From contig NZ_CANKWH010000010.1 of the NCBI RefSeq assembly GCF_947487305.1, positions 94,275-158,274 of the forward strand: 64,000 nucleotides of DNA. Direction: 5' to 3'. The stretch comes from an uncultured Paracoccus sp. (lineage in GTDB: Bacteria > Pseudomonadota > Alphaproteobacteria > Rhodobacterales > Rhodobacteraceae). Positions 53,543 through 62,146 of this stretch are shown here, in pieces. A program made the position numbers and the translations under genes. Every line of letters begins with the position of its first letter. Within the stretch, counting starts at the first letter, position 1. Under the pieces are notes generated by a model that was not told where the DNA came from, ran no database searches, and saw only the letters and a list, made by a program, of their open reading frames with translations.

Positions 53543-54199
53543 CTATTCGCCGCCGGTGCCAAAGACGCTCTGATGCAGCCAGGCGCGACCATCATCTACC
53601 GCGACGCGGAAGCCTGCCAGCCCGCCCTGACCGCCGGTATCCGGTGTCAGGACATAGGCCAAGAGCAGGCTGGCGGCGACGGCGAGGGACAGGGCGAAGC
53701 CGCGCAGGTAGCCCGCGCGATCCTTGGCCCCCGATTCCTCTTCGTGCAGCGGGTTGACCGTCCGCGCATGGCCGTGGGGCGTGGTGCGGTTGACCGTGGC
53801 CTCCAGCTTGTCCTGCGCAGGCGCGCTGTCGCCGGGACGCTGCGGCCGGTCGTTGATATGGCGCGAGGGCGCCGGGCCGGCCATCGGCGGGTCGGTGGTC
53901 AGGATGACTGTGGCCTCTTCGGTCGCCTCTTCCGGCTCGACCGCCTCGCTGCGCTGGCGGCGGGCCAGCTCGGCCTCTTCGCGCAGCACCGACAGCACCG
54001 AATCGGGCAGGGGGCGGTTCAGCCTCGGGCCGGTCTCGGGCGCAGCCGTCATCGGCCCTTTCGGGGCAGCCGCACCCGGTTCGTGCCAGCCATGCCCGCA
54101 GGAGGAACATTCGACATCGCGGCCATCCGCAGGGATCGCGGTGGCATCGACCCGGTACTCGGCCCCGCATTCCGGGCATGTCAGACGTATTTCACCCAT
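53543..54199 (-). CDS. Zinc-ribbon (MJ0042-type) membrane protein
   Basis: A 218-residue protein with an N-terminal zinc ribbon, two CxxC pairs (LTCPECGAEY, VECSSCGHGW), a disordered Pro/Glu-rich middle, one membrane helix (about residues 165-185, FALSLAVAASLLLAYVL) and a short periplasmic end. Start ATG 54199 with GAGAGGG upstream. Such zinc-ribbon proteins are common beside ftsEX in Rhodobacteraceae; their role is unknown. It is divergent from ftsE with 83 bases between starts and converges on DUF4175. Confidence 0.85.
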   Translation of the reverse strand: MGEIRLTCPECGAEYRVDATAIPADGRDVECSSCGHGWHEPGAAAPKGPMTAAPETGPRLNRPLPDSVLSVLREEAELARRQRSEAVEPEEATEEATVILTTDPPMAGPAPSRHINDRPQRPGDSAPAQDKLEATVNRTTPHGHARTVNPLHEEESGAKDRAGYLRGFALSLAVAASLLLAYVLTPDTGGQGGLAGFRVAVDDGRAWLHQSVFGTGGE

Positions 54200-54282
54200 C
54201 CCGCCCTCTCGCATTCGGCGCCCTGCTGTTCTATCAAGCCCACGCCCGGCTTCCAAGTCGCCGGACGCGAAGGGGGTGCCTT

Positions 54283-54957
54283 TTGATCGAGATGCAGGAT
54301 GCCGGGTTCGGCTATCAGGGCGGAGAACCGTTGCTCTCTGGCATGACGCTGAGCCTGCAGCCGGGGTCGTTCCATTTCCTCACCGGGCCGTCCGGCTCGG
54401 GCAAGACCACCTTCATGCGGCTTTGCTATGCCGATCTCTTGCCCAGTTCGGGGCGGATGACGGCGCTGGGGCAGGATCTGCGCGGGCTGACCCGCGACGG
54501 CATCGCCGCGCTGCGCCGCAAGGTCGGCGTGGTGCATCAGGACCCCCAATTCCTCGATCATCTGCCGGTGGCCGAGAACGTCGCCCTGCCGCTGACCATT
54601 TCCGGCCAGCCGGTCGACATGGCCGCCATGCGCGACCTGCTGGGCTGGGTTGGCCTTGCGCAGCAGGCCCGGGTGCTGCCCGGCTCGCTGTCGGGGGGCG
54701 AGCGGCAACGGGTGGCGCTGGCGCGGGCGGTGATCCTGTCGCCCGATCTTGTGCTGGCGGACGAGCCGACCGGGAACCTTGACTGGGATATGTCGATGCG
54801 GCTGATGCAGCTCTTGATCGAGTTGAACCGGTCGGGAAAGACGGTGATGGTGGCCACGCATGACCTGAACCTCATTCGCGCCACCAAGGCGCAGGTCGCT
54901 GCGCGGGTGCTGCGCATTGCCAACGGGACATTGCAACTGGCGGGGGCTGATCTGTGA
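54283..54957 (+). CDS. ftsE: Cell division ATP-binding protein FtsE
   Basis: A 224-residue ABC ATPase. Walker A GPSGSGKTTFMRLCYADLLP, signature LSGGERQRVALARAV, Walker B LVLADEPTGNLD and H-loop VATHDLNLI. The family's N-terminus (IEMQDAGFGYQGG) points to TTG 54283 as start, with GGGGG seven bases before it; ATG 54292 is the alternative. With FtsX it regulates peptidoglycan hydrolases at the septum. First of a four-gene operon with ATGA-type overlaps. Confidence 0.9.
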   Translation: MIEMQDAGFGYQGGEPLLSGMTLSLQPGSFHFLTGPSGSGKTTFMRLCYADLLPSSGRMTALGQDLRGLTRDGIAALRRKVGVVHQDPQFLDHLPVAENVALPLTISGQPVDMAAMRDLLGWVGLAQQARVLPGSLSGGERQRVALARAVILSPDLVLADEPTGNLDWDMSMRLMQLLIELNRSGKTVMVATHDLNLIRATKAQVAARVLRIANGTLQLAGADL

Positions 54958-55898
54958 AACTGCCGAAACTCTCGGGCGGGTCGGTCAAGGGGCTGGACCT
55001 CAGGGCATTGGTCGCCAGCCTGACCGGCGATGGCGCCTCGGGCGACCGGATCGTGCCGCCGACCGGCTTTACCGCGCAACTGACGCTGTTCGCCGCCGGG
55101 GCCATGGCCTTTCTGGCGGTGTTTGCGCTGGCGCTGTCGCTGGCGACCGGGCGGCTGGCCGACCGTTGGGCCGAGTCGCTGGCGCAGACCGTGACCGTGC
55201 GGGTCTCGGCCCCCTCGACCGAGATCGAGGCGCAGACCGAGAACGTGATGCAGATCCTGCGCGCGACCCCCGGCGTGGGAGAGCCGCGGCTGCTGGATGA
55301 CGCGGAAATCGCCGATCTCTTGACCCCGTGGTTCGGCCCGGATGTGCCGGTCGATGCGCTGCCGGTGCCGCGTCTGATCGAACTGCCGATCATCGATGCA
55401 AGCGACTTCGACACGGCAGGGCTGCGCCTCAGGCTCGAGGGCGAGGTGCCGAACGCGGTGCTGGACGACCATACCGAATGGCGCCGGCCGCTGGTCTCGG
55501 CAGCCAGCCGCTTGCAGATGCTGGGGATCTTCTCACTGTTGCTGATCGCGGCGGCCTCGGCGGCGATGATCACGCTGGCGGCGCGGGCGGCGCTGGCGGC
55601 GAACGGGCAGGTGATCCGGGTGCTGCGGCTGATCGGGGCGCGCGACATCACCATTGCCACGGCCTTCGTCCGCCGCTTCACCCGCCGCGCGGCGCTGGGG
55701 GCGGGCGTGGGCACGGTGCTGGGCCTGCTGGCTGTCATCGCCCTGCCGAACATGGAGGAAAGCGGCCAGTTCCTGACCGGCCTCGGCTTTCAGGGCTGGG
55801 GCTGGCTCTGGGCGCTCTTGATCCCGCTGGTCGCGGCGGCCGTGGGCTTTCTGGCCACCCGTTGGGCGGCGCTGACCATGCTGGGGCAGGTGCGATGA
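54954..55898 (+). CDS. ftsX: Cell division protein FtsX
   Basis: A 314-residue type VII ABC permease-like protein: four membrane helices (about residues 42-65; 180-205; 230-255; 275-295) and a periplasmic loop after helix 1 (ESLAQTVTVRVSAPSTEIEA). It starts at GTG 54954, overlapping ftsE by 4 bases. It transmits ATP hydrolysis by FtsE to a periplasmic hydrolase activator. Confidence 0.9.
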   Translation: MKLPKLSGGSVKGLDLRALVASLTGDGASGDRIVPPTGFTAQLTLFAAGAMAFLAVFALALSLATGRLADRWAESLAQTVTVRVSAPSTEIEAQTENVMQILRATPGVGEPRLLDDAEIADLLTPWFGPDVPVDALPVPRLIELPIIDASDFDTAGLRLRLEGEVPNAVLDDHTEWRRPLVSAASRLQMLGIFSLLLIAAASAAMITLAARAALAANGQVIRVLRLIGARDITIATAFVRRFTRRAALGAGVGTVLGLLAVIALPNMEESGQFLTGLGFQGWGWLWALLIPLVAAAVGFLATRWAALTMLGQVR

Positions 55899-56662
55899 GC
55901 CGCGGCTTCTCGCCCGAGCCGGGGCGGCTGACGTTCTGGCAATATGTCCAGAACGTGCTTTTTTATATCCATATCGGGCTGGCCACGCTGGTGCTGGGCT
56001 TCTGGGGCCTGTTCGTGGTGCTGCGCCGGGGAGAGGAGGGGGCGACCCATGTCGCCTCGACCTGGATCGCCTATCTGGTGCGCGCCGCCCGCTGGCATCT
56101 GGGGCTGATCTGCGAGGTGCGCGGCACGCCGCCGACCCATGACTGCATCATCGCCGCCAAGCATCAATGCTTCTGGGATATCCTCGTGCTTGCCCATTCG
56201 GTGCCGCGCCGCGCTTTCATCATGAAGCGCGAGGTGATGCGGGTGCCGATCATGGGCTGGTATGCGAAGATGGTGGGCAGCGTGCCGATCGACCGCTCGC
56301 GCGGCAAGGATGCGATGAAGGCGATCTCGGCGCGCATCCGCGAACGGATGCAGCGCGGCGTGCTGGGCCAGCTGATCATCTATCCCGAGGGCACGCGGAC
56401 CCTGCCGGGGAGCCGCAAGCCCTACAAGCATGGCGTGGCCACCATCCGCGCCGCGACCGGCTTGGAGGTCATTCCGGTGGCGGTGAATACCGGGCTTTTC
56501 TGGCCGCGCAAGGGCTGGGGCATCCGTCCGGGGCGGGCGGTGATCGAGTTCCTGCCGGCGGTGCCGGCGGATCTGCCCAATGATCAGGTCATTCCCTGGC
56601 TGGAAGACGCGATCGAGACCCGGTCGGACCAGCTGATGGCGGAAGCGGGGTTCAAGGCATGA
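55895..56662 (+). CDS. plsC: 1-acyl-sn-glycerol-3-phosphate acyltransferase
   Basis: A 255-residue membrane-bound acyltransferase making phosphatidic acid. The HX4D catalytic motif is in AAKHQCFWDILVLA (about residue 92), glycerol-phosphate binding GSVPIDRSRGKDAMK, and motif III IIYPEGTRTLPG. One N-terminal membrane helix. Coupled to ftsX by an ATGA overlap, which ties phospholipid supply to division genes in one transcript. Confidence 0.92.
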   Translation: MSRGFSPEPGRLTFWQYVQNVLFYIHIGLATLVLGFWGLFVVLRRGEEGATHVASTWIAYLVRAARWHLGLICEVRGTPPTHDCIIAAKHQCFWDILVLAHSVPRRAFIMKREVMRVPIMGWYAKMVGSVPIDRSRGKDAMKAISARIRERMQRGVLGQLIIYPEGTRTLPGSRKPYKHGVATIRAATGLEVIPVAVNTGLFWPRKGWGIRPGRAVIEFLPAVPADLPNDQVIPWLEDAIETRSDQLMAEAGFKA

Positions 56663-57261
56663 AGTGGTTGTCCGAGGGTGATCTGGCGGGGATCTATGGC
56701 ACGCCCGGCGCGGCCTCGCTGCGCAAGGTCACGGATCGACTGACGCCGGACTATGCTGCGTTCATAAGGGCTTCGCGCTTCTGCGTGCTGTCGACGGTCG
56801 GTCCTGAAGGCACCGATGCCAGCCCGCGCGGGGATGATGGCCCGGTGGCACGCATTCTCGACGACAAGCATCTGGCGCTGCCCGACTGGCGCGGGAACGA
56901 GCGGATCGATTCGCTGAAGAACATCGCCCGCGATGGCCGGGTCAGCCTGATGTTCCTGATCCGAGGGTCCAGCACGGTGATCCGGGTGAACGGGCAGGCG
57001 CGGCTGACCGATGATGCAGATCTGTGTCAAGCCTTTGAACGAGAAGAAAAATTGCCGCGCACGGTCATCGTTGTGCAGATCGGCGAGGTCTATTTCCAAT
57101 GCGCCCGCGCGGTGATGCGGGCGGGGTTGTGGGCGGATGCCGACGACAGCGCCGGGCTGGCCACAGCCGGGCAGATCCTTGCGGGTCTGACCGAGGGCGA
57201 GGTCGGCGGCGCGACTTACGATGCCGAATGGCCCGGACGCGCCGCCCTGACCCTGTGGTAG
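56659..57261 (+). CDS. Pyridoxamine 5'-phosphate oxidase-family FMN protein
   Basis: A 200-residue split-barrel flavin protein (FCVLSTVGPEGTDASPRGDD, LPDWRGNERIDSLKNI, VIRVNGQARLTDDADL). It resembles the MSMEG_1061-type group of FMN-dependent oxidoreductases rather than true PdxH, because the PLP-binding C-terminus is absent. Start overlaps plsC by 4 bases. Substrate unknown. A tandem 11-bp repeat lies just downstream. Confidence 0.85.
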   Translation: MKWLSEGDLAGIYGTPGAASLRKVTDRLTPDYAAFIRASRFCVLSTVGPEGTDASPRGDDGPVARILDDKHLALPDWRGNERIDSLKNIARDGRVSLMFLIRGSSTVIRVNGQARLTDDADLCQAFEREEKLPRTVIVVQIGEVYFQCARAVMRAGLWADADDSAGLATAGQILAGLTEGEVGGATYDAEWPGRAALTLW

Positions 57262-57291
57262 GAAACGGGCCCGAATCCGCCCGCACCGGGC

Positions 57292-57335
57292 GTACACAGC
57301 CTGCGCACAGGTCGTACACAGGCCGTGCACCGGCT
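57292..57335. repeat. Four tandem 11-bp repeats
   Basis: Units at 57292, 57303, 57314 and 57325 read GTACACAGCCT, GCGCACAGGTC, GTACACAGGCC and GTGCACCGGCT; consensus GTRCACAGGCY. They fill the gap between convergent genes and end at the stop of the small gene 57335-57577. Confidence 0.7.
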
Positions 57336-57577
57336 CAGTAATGGTTCCAGTAGCGCGGCGGCTCGGCCGGGATATGGGGCAGCAGCCCGATATCGCGCCG
57401 CAGATGCGGGCTGATCTGCTCGGTCGGCAGCATCCGATGCCGCATGCCGCGTTTACGGTCCGGGCGCAGCAGCGCCATCACCATGCCCATCAGCACCGCC
57501 CGGGCACCATGCCGGGCGATCAGCCGTTCAAGCGCTGCGCGTGGGGGGACCGCCCCCATTGGCAATCTTGCGATCAT
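57335..57577 (-). CDS. Small DUF1127-like protein
   Basis: An 80-residue basic protein. The segment QISPHLRRDIGLLPHIP resembles the LxxHLLRDIGL signature of DUF1127 proteins, which in Rhodobacter-type bacteria include small RNA-binding, stress-linked proteins. The N-terminal half (LERLIARHGARAVLMGMVMA) is an amphipathic helix, and the end is aromatic (PPRYWNHY). Start ATG 57577 with AGGTGA; a 14-residue longer start at 57619 is possible. Upstream lies a 25-codon ORF in the same direction. Confidence 0.7.
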   Translation of the reverse strand: MIARLPMGAVPPRAALERLIARHGARAVLMGMVMALLRPDRKRGMRHRMLPTEQISPHLRRDIGLLPHIPAEPPRYWNHY

Positions 57578-57698
57578 GTCAGTCACCTGCGGACCCGCGC
57601 ATGGGCGGGCCCTTGTCAAAAGGAGGATAGAGGTCAGGCGCAGCCGAAACGGTCTGCGTCAGTCACCCGGATTTTGTGGGGATTGGCCCGGAGGCCGA

Positions 57699-57776
57699 TC
57701 AGCAGCGGTGCAGTACGCCGGTGCCAGTCCACGAGGCCGCCAGATCAAAGGCGTGTCGGATCGAATAATGATGCAT
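57699..57776 (-). CDS. Candidate 25-residue leader or micro-protein
   Basis: A short ORF (ATG 57776, TGA 57699) preceded by a perfect AGGAGGG at 7-base spacing, stronger than most genes here. The peptide starts MHHYSIRHAF and ends GVLHRC, with four His, one Trp and a terminal Cys. It lies 121 bases upstream of the DUF1127-like gene on the same strand, so it may be a regulatory leader peptide or a free micro-protein. No known family recognised. Confidence 0.45.
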   Translation of the reverse strand: MHHYSIRHAFDLAASWTGTGVLHRC

Positions 57777-57845
57777 GGTCGCCCTCCTCTTGTCAGGCTG
57801 GTGGAAAGTCTTTGCAACCTGACCGGGTGGGCGAGTCGGAACAAG

Positions 57846-57873
57846 AAAAAACCGGTCACTGAGGTGTGGCCGG
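57846..57873 (-). terminator. Intrinsic terminator of the accA-gdx operon
   Basis: On the reverse strand: CCGG-C-CAC pairs with GTG-A-CCGG (one mismatch) around a 6-base loop, followed by six T residues. It lies 48 bases after the gdx stop. Confidence 0.72.
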
Positions 57874-57920
57874 GTTGGGGTGTTGCCGATGGGTGACACG
57901 GGCCCGCTCTGGCCGCCGGA

Positions 57921-58235
57921 TCAGGCCAGCTTCAGCGCCGCGATCCCGGCGACGATCAACCCGATGCCGGCCAGCTTCAGCGGCGCGGTGGATTCGCCCA
58001 GCCACAGGATGCCCAACACCGCCACGCCAAGCGCGCCGATCCCGGTCCAGACCGCATAGGCGGTGCCTGCGGGCAGGTGGCGCAAGGCGGCGGCCAGCAG
58101 CCAGAAACTGGCGGCGGCGGCGATGATGGTGACGATCGAGGGCACCAGCCGGGTGAAGCCGTCGGAATATTTCAGCGACAGCGCCCAGACCACCTCGAGC
58201 AGACCGGCGAGGACCAGAAGGACCCAGGGGTTCAT
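57921..58235 (-). CDS. gdx: SMR-family exporter, guanidinium exporter Gdx (SugE) type
   Basis: A 104-residue, four-helix small multidrug resistance protein. The active glutamate is in [25 protein letters not shown] context (Glu13; LKYSxGFxRL is the Gdx/SugE signature rather than EmrE), followed by [14 protein letters not shown]. Gdx proteins exchange guanidinium for protons. The ATG shares one base with the accA stop (TGATG), so it is translationally coupled to accA, and there is no room for its own leader or a guanidine riboswitch. A terminator follows. Confidence 0.85.
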   Translation of the reverse strand: MNPWVLLVLAGLLEVVWALSLKYSDGFTRLVPSIVTIIAAAASFWLLAAALRHLPAGTAYAVWTGIGALGVAVLGILWLGESTAPLKLAGIGLIVAGIAALKLA

Positions 58236-59197
58236 CAGGCGGGCAATCCCTTGTTGCCCATCGCCAGGAACTTGGCGCGGCGGTCGCGGATCAGCTGCGC
58301 GGGCTTCTGACCCGACAGCTCTTTCAGCATGGCGGCAATGTCCTTGCCCACGGCCTTGATCGTCTCGGCCGGGTGGCGCTGCGCGCCGCCCATCGGCTCG
58401 GCGATGATGCGGTCGATGATGCCCAGTTCCTTCAGGTCCTGCGCGGTCAGGCGCAGCGCCTGCGCCGCCTCGCGCATCTTCTCGGCATCCTTCCACAGGA
58501 TCGAGGCGCAGCCTTCGGGCGAGATCACCGAGTAGATCGAATGTTCCAGCATGGCGATGCGGTTCGCGGTAGCAAAGGCCACGGCCCCGCCCGATCCGCC
58601 CTCGCCGATGATGACCGAGACCAGCGGCACGCCGATCTCGAGGCATTTCTGGGTGCAGCGGGCGATGGCCTCGCTTTGGCCGCGTTCCTCGGCGCCCTTG
58701 CCGGGATAGGCACCCGGTGTGTCGACCAGCGTGATGACCGGCAGGCCGAAGCGGCTGGCCATGTCCATCAGCCGGATCGCCTTGCGATAGCCCTCGGGCC
58801 GGGCCATGCCGAAATTGTGGTGGATGCGCGACTTGGTGTCATTGCCCTTTTCATGGCCGATCACCACGCAAGGCGCATCGTTGAAGCGGGCGAGGCCGCC
58901 CATCACCGCATGGTCGTCGCCAAAGGCGCGGTCGCCGGCCAGCGGGGTGTATTCGGTAAAGAGCGCGTTGATGTAATCGCTGCAATGGGGCCGGTCGGCA
59001 TGGCGGGCGACCTGGGTTTTCCGCCAGGGATCGAGGCTCTTGTAGAGATCCTTCAGCATGCCGCTGGCCTTCTTGTCCAGCGCGGCCGCCTCTTTCTCGA
59101 CATCCACGGCATTCTCGTCCTTGCGGGCGAGGGCGCGCAGCTCTTCGGCCTTGCCCTCGATATCAGCCAGGGGCTTTTCGAATTCGAGATAGGTCAT
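58235..59197 (-). CDS. accA: Acetyl-CoA carboxylase carboxyltransferase subunit alpha
   Basis: A 320-residue enzyme that, with AccD, transfers the carboxyl group from biotin to acetyl-CoA to start fatty-acid synthesis. Conserved segments: [18 protein letters not shown] at the N-terminus, [37 protein letters not shown] and [15 protein letters not shown]. Length matches the family. It heads a two-gene operon with gdx. Confidence 0.96.
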   Translation of the reverse strand: MTYLEFEKPLADIEGKAEELRALARKDENAVDVEKEAAALDKKASGMLKDLYKSLDPWRKTQVARHADRPHCSDYINALFTEYTPLAGDRAFGDDHAVMGGLARFNDAPCVVIGHEKGNDTKSRIHHNFGMARPEGYRKAIRLMDMASRFGLPVITLVDTPGAYPGKGAEERGQSEAIARCTQKCLEIGVPLVSVIIGEGGSGGAVAFATANRIAMLEHSIYSVISPEGCASILWKDAEKMREAAQALRLTAQDLKELGIIDRIIAEPMGGAQRHPAETIKAVGKDIAAMLKELSGQKPAQLIRDRRAKFLAMGNKGLPA

Positions 59198-59268
59198 GTG
59201 ATCGGACTCCGGTCAGCGGTTGCGGACTATATGATCGCATGGAAGGGTGATTGCAACGCGGGCCGGTG

Positions 59269-59856
59269 TCAGGGGCGGATCTCGACCTCGGTGCCGATCT
59301 GGGCGGCGGCGAAGAGTTCGCGGATTTCGGCATCGCTGACGGCAATGCAACCCGCCGTCCAGTCGCCCGCCAGAACCTCGCCATCGGGGCGCTGGTTGGG
59401 CTGGCCATGGATGAAGATGTCGCCGCCCGGATCGACGCCCGCCGCCCTTGCCCGGTCGCGGTCCTCGGGTCGGGGATAGTCGATGCCGAGCGACAGGTGA
59501 TAGGCGCTGGCATCATTGCGGCGGTCGATGCGGAAGACGCCCTCGGGCGTGCGGCCGTCACCCTGCCGCAGCTTGCTGCCGTCGGGTTCGAAGCCCAGCC
59601 CGATGCGATAGGTCTTGAGGCTTTCGCCATCGCGGAAGACGGTCATCCGCCGGGCCGATTTCTCGATCAGGATGCGATCGACCGGGCCTTGCAACGCCGC
59701 CTGCGGGCGTTCGGGCCGGGTCTCGGGGCGCTGGGGAACGGTGACGACCGGCGCATCGGGGCGGCGCGGGATCAGGTCGGGGGCCAGCACCAGCCAGACC
59801 CCCCAGAGGATCAGCGCCAGACAGAGCGCCGAAAAGACCCGCGCCAGCCGCTTCAT
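59269..59856 (-). CDS. L,D-transpeptidase (YkuD) family protein
   Basis: A 195-residue secreted or membrane-anchored protein: N-terminal hydrophobic helix (ALCLALILWGVWLVLA), a Pro/Arg linker, then a YkuD domain with IFIHGQPN (catalytic His) and DWTAGCIAVSD (catalytic Cys). The usual Arg after GCI/V is Ala, as in YafK-like members. It probably makes or breaks meso-DAP crosslinks or attaches proteins to peptidoglycan. The start overlaps the upstream malY stop by 4 bases. Confidence 0.88.
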   Translation of the reverse strand: MKRLARVFSALCLALILWGVWLVLAPDLIPRRPDAPVVTVPQRPETRPERPQAALQGPVDRILIEKSARRMTVFRDGESLKTYRIGLGFEPDGSKLRQGDGRTPEGVFRIDRRNDASAYHLSLGIDYPRPEDRDRARAAGVDPGGDIFIHGQPNQRPDGEVLAGDWTAGCIAVSDAEIRELFAAAQIGTEVEIRP

Positions 59857-61040
59857 TGCAGGTCTTTGAACGCCTGCTGCAGCCGCGTGACCGCCTCGGC
59901 CACGCGGGCGCGGGGGGTGGCGAGGTTGAAGCGCAGGAAATCCTCGCCGCCCGCGCCGAAGGTGGTGCCGTGATTGGCGGCGATGGCGGCCTGATCCTGC
60001 ACCCGCGCGGTGAATTCCTCGCGGGTCATGCCGGTGCCCGAAAAATCGACCCAGGCCAGATAGGTCGCCTCAAGCGGCATCGAGCGGAGGCCCGGAATGG
60101 CATTCACGCCCTCGTCGAACAGCCGCCGGTTGCCGTCGATATAGTCGACCAGCGCATCGACCCACTCCGCCCCCTCGGGCGAATAGGCGGCGGCGACCAT
60201 GTCCTGACCAAAGAGCCCGGGCGAGAGGCCAAGCGCCATCTGCCGGCCCTGATAGGCGGCGCGCAACTTGGGATCGGCGATGATCGCATTGCCGATATGG
60301 GCGCCGGCGATGTTGAAGGTCTTGGTCGCGGCGGTCAGGGTGATCAGCCGGTCGGCGATATCGGGCGCGGCCAGCGCGGTGACGATGTGGCGGGGTGCAC
60401 CCGGCATGACCAGATCGGCATGGATCTCGTCCGAGACGAGGATCAGGTCATGGGCCTTGCAGAACTCCGCGACCTGCCGCAGTTCCTCGGCCGTCCAGAC
60501 CCGGCCGCCGGGATTATGGGGCGAGCAGAGAATCAGCATCTTCTCGCGCCCGGTCAGCTGCCCGGCCCAGTTCTCCCAATCCATCTGGTAGAGGCCAGCG
60601 GCATCCTGACGCAGCGGGAACTCGGCCACCTCGCGGCCATTCGCGCGGATGACGCGGGCAAAGGCGTGATAGACCGGCGTCATCAGGATCACCCGGTCGC
60701 CGGGCTGGGTGAAGGCATCGACGGCCAGTGCCGTGCCATTGACCAGACCGGCGGCGGTCAGAATCCAGTCGGGCTGAACCTCCCAGCCATGGCGGTTGGC
60801 CATCCACCAGCGGATCGCCTCGAGATAGGGCTGGTTCTTGCCCGGATAGCCATAGACGCCGTGATCCGCGGTCGCCTCGACCGCGCGCTGCACCGCCGCG
60901 GGCGGGCGGAAATCCATGTCGGCCACCCACATCGAGATGCCCGTCTGCGGGTCGACGCCGTAATGGCTTTGCATGTCGTCCCATTTCGAGCAGCGGGTGC
61001 CGATGCGGTCGATCACTTCGTCAAAATCGGGACGTGCCAT
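59853..61040 (-). CDS. MalY/PatB-type PLP aminotransferase / cystathionine beta-lyase
   Basis: A 395-residue fold-type I PLP enzyme. SMWVADMDFRPPAAV at the N-terminus is the MalY/PatB signature; PLP contacts CSPHNPGGRVW, VSDEIHADLV, and the Schiff-base lysine in LTAATKTFNIAG (about residue 237); FLRFNLATPR near the end binds the carboxylate. It cleaves cystathionine or cysteine-like C-S bonds. It forms an operon with the L,D-transpeptidase gene and is divergent from def, 79 bases between starts. Confidence 0.92.
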   Translation of the reverse strand: MARPDFDEVIDRIGTRCSKWDDMQSHYGVDPQTGISMWVADMDFRPPAAVQRAVEATADHGVYGYPGKNQPYLEAIRWWMANRHGWEVQPDWILTAAGLVNGTALAVDAFTQPGDRVILMTPVYHAFARVIRANGREVAEFPLRQDAAGLYQMDWENWAGQLTGREKMLILCSPHNPGGRVWTAEELRQVAEFCKAHDLILVSDEIHADLVMPGAPRHIVTALAAPDIADRLITLTAATKTFNIAGAHIGNAIIADPKLRAAYQGRQMALGLSPGLFGQDMVAAAYSPEGAEWVDALVDYIDGNRRLFDEGVNAIPGLRSMPLEATYLAWVDFSGTGMTREEFTARVQDQAAIAANHGTTFGAGGEDFLRFNLATPRARVAEAVTRLQQAFKDLQ

Positions 61041-61119
61041 GCCTTACCTCTGATTTCCTTTAGGCTCCTGCATACGCGGCTTGTTGCGCAGGGCCAAGGC
61101 TTGCCCTATCTCAGCTTGC

Positions 61120-61641
61120 ATGAGCTTGCGCCCGATCCTGATCCATCCCGACCCGCGCCTGAAGAAGGTGGCGGAGCCCGTCGCCCGCGTCACGCCCGAG
61201 ATCGAGGCGCTGGCCGATGACATGCTGGCCACCATGTATGACGCGCCGGGCATCGGCCTTGCCGGTCCGCAGGTGGGCGTGCTGCAACGCATCTTCGTCA
61301 TGGATGCCAGCCGCGAGCCCGATGCCGAGCCGCGTCCGATGGTGCTTCTGAACCCCGAGATCGACTGGTCCTCGGAGGAGCAGAACACCTATGACGAGGG
61401 CTGCCTGTCCATCCCCGAGCAATATGCCGAGGTGACGCGGCCGAAGCAGGTGCGGATGCGTTGGCTCGGCCTCGACGGCAAGACCCATACGGAAGAGTTC
61501 GACGGGCTCTGGGCGACCTGTGCGCAGCACGAGCTGGACCACCTGAACGGGATGCTGTTCATCGACCATATCTCGGCCATCAAAAGGCAGATGATTACCC
61601 GCCGCATGGTCAAGCTGAAGCGCGAGCGCGCCCGTGCCTGA
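61120..61641 (+). CDS. def: Peptide deformylase (first of three)
   Basis: A 173-residue metalloenzyme removing the formyl group from nascent proteins. All three active-site motifs are intact: GIGLAGPQVG (A to G variant of GxGLAAPQ), EGCLSIP with the metal Cys, and QHELDHLNG with HExxH. Start ATG 61120; the preceding frame lacks support. The most canonical of the three copies and so the likely housekeeping enzyme. It overlaps the next def by 8 bases. Confidence 0.95.
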   Translation: MSLRPILIHPDPRLKKVAEPVARVTPEIEALADDMLATMYDAPGIGLAGPQVGVLQRIFVMDASREPDAEPRPMVLLNPEIDWSSEEQNTYDEGCLSIPEQYAEVTRPKQVRMRWLGLDGKTHTEEFDGLWATCAQHELDHLNGMLFIDHISAIKRQMITRRMVKLKRERARA

Positions 61642-62146
61642 CGACCTGCCCCCGGGGGTTCTGCGGCCCATCCTGTTGCACCCCGATCCGGTGCTGCAGC
61701 AGCGCTGTGCGCCCGCAGGCTATCTGACCGGTTCCGATCTTCTGCAACTCGCCGCCGACATGCTGGCCACGATGTATGACGCGCAGGGGCGCGGCCTTGC
61801 TGCACCGCAAATCGGGCTGTTGCGTCGGCTTTTCGTGATGGATGCCGGATGGAAACAGGGCGCGGCCGAGCCGCTGGTTCTGCTGGACCCCGAGATCATC
61901 GCCCGCCACGGACCGCTGGAAGAGGCCGAGGAGCGTTGTCTCTCGATCCCCGACCGCCCGGTTCTGGTGGTGCGCGCCGCGCGCATCGAGATCCGCTGGT
62001 TCGACCTGAACGGCAAGGTGCAGCAGCGCGAGATGGAGGGCGATGCCGCCCGCATCGCCCAGCACGAGGCCGATCATCTGGATGGCCGGCTGATCATCGA
62101 CATTCCGCCGCTCGACGGCACGGGCCAGACCCGGACGATGCAATGA
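61634..62146 (+). CDS. Peptide deformylase paralogue (second of three)
   Basis: A 170-residue paralogue starting at GTG 61634. Motifs: GRGLAAPQIG, ERCLSIP (Gly to Arg before the metal Cys) and QHEADHLDG (HExxH kept). The metal ligands and catalytic Glu are present, so it may be active, possibly with changed specificity or with a type 3-like active site. It ends in a shortened C-terminal helix (PPLDGTGQTRTMQ). It overlaps the third copy by 4 bases. Confidence 0.88.
   Translation: MPDDLPPGVLRPILLHPDPVLQQRCAPAGYLTGSDLLQLAADMLATMYDAQGRGLAAPQIGLLRRLFVMDAGWKQGAAEPLVLLDPEIIARHGPLEEAEERCLSIPDRPVLVVRAARIEIRWFDLNGKVQQREMEGDAARIAQHEADHLDGRLIIDIPPLDGTGQTRTMQ

Larger units (their letters stand above)
57578..57920. 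other. 343-bp region with a micro-ORF and the gdx terminator
   Basis: No ordinary-size gene. It contains the 25-codon ORF at 57699-57776 (reverse), a terminator for gdx at 57846-57873, and about 120 bp between the micro-ORF and the DUF1127-like gene in which GTGACTGAC occurs twice. A TTGACA on the reverse strand (57619-57614) has no matching -10. Confidence 0.6.

Noticed and set aside
57614..57619. TTGACA -35 element before the DUF1127-like gene
   Set aside because: At 17-bp spacing the -10 position reads GGGTCC, so no promoter is supported.
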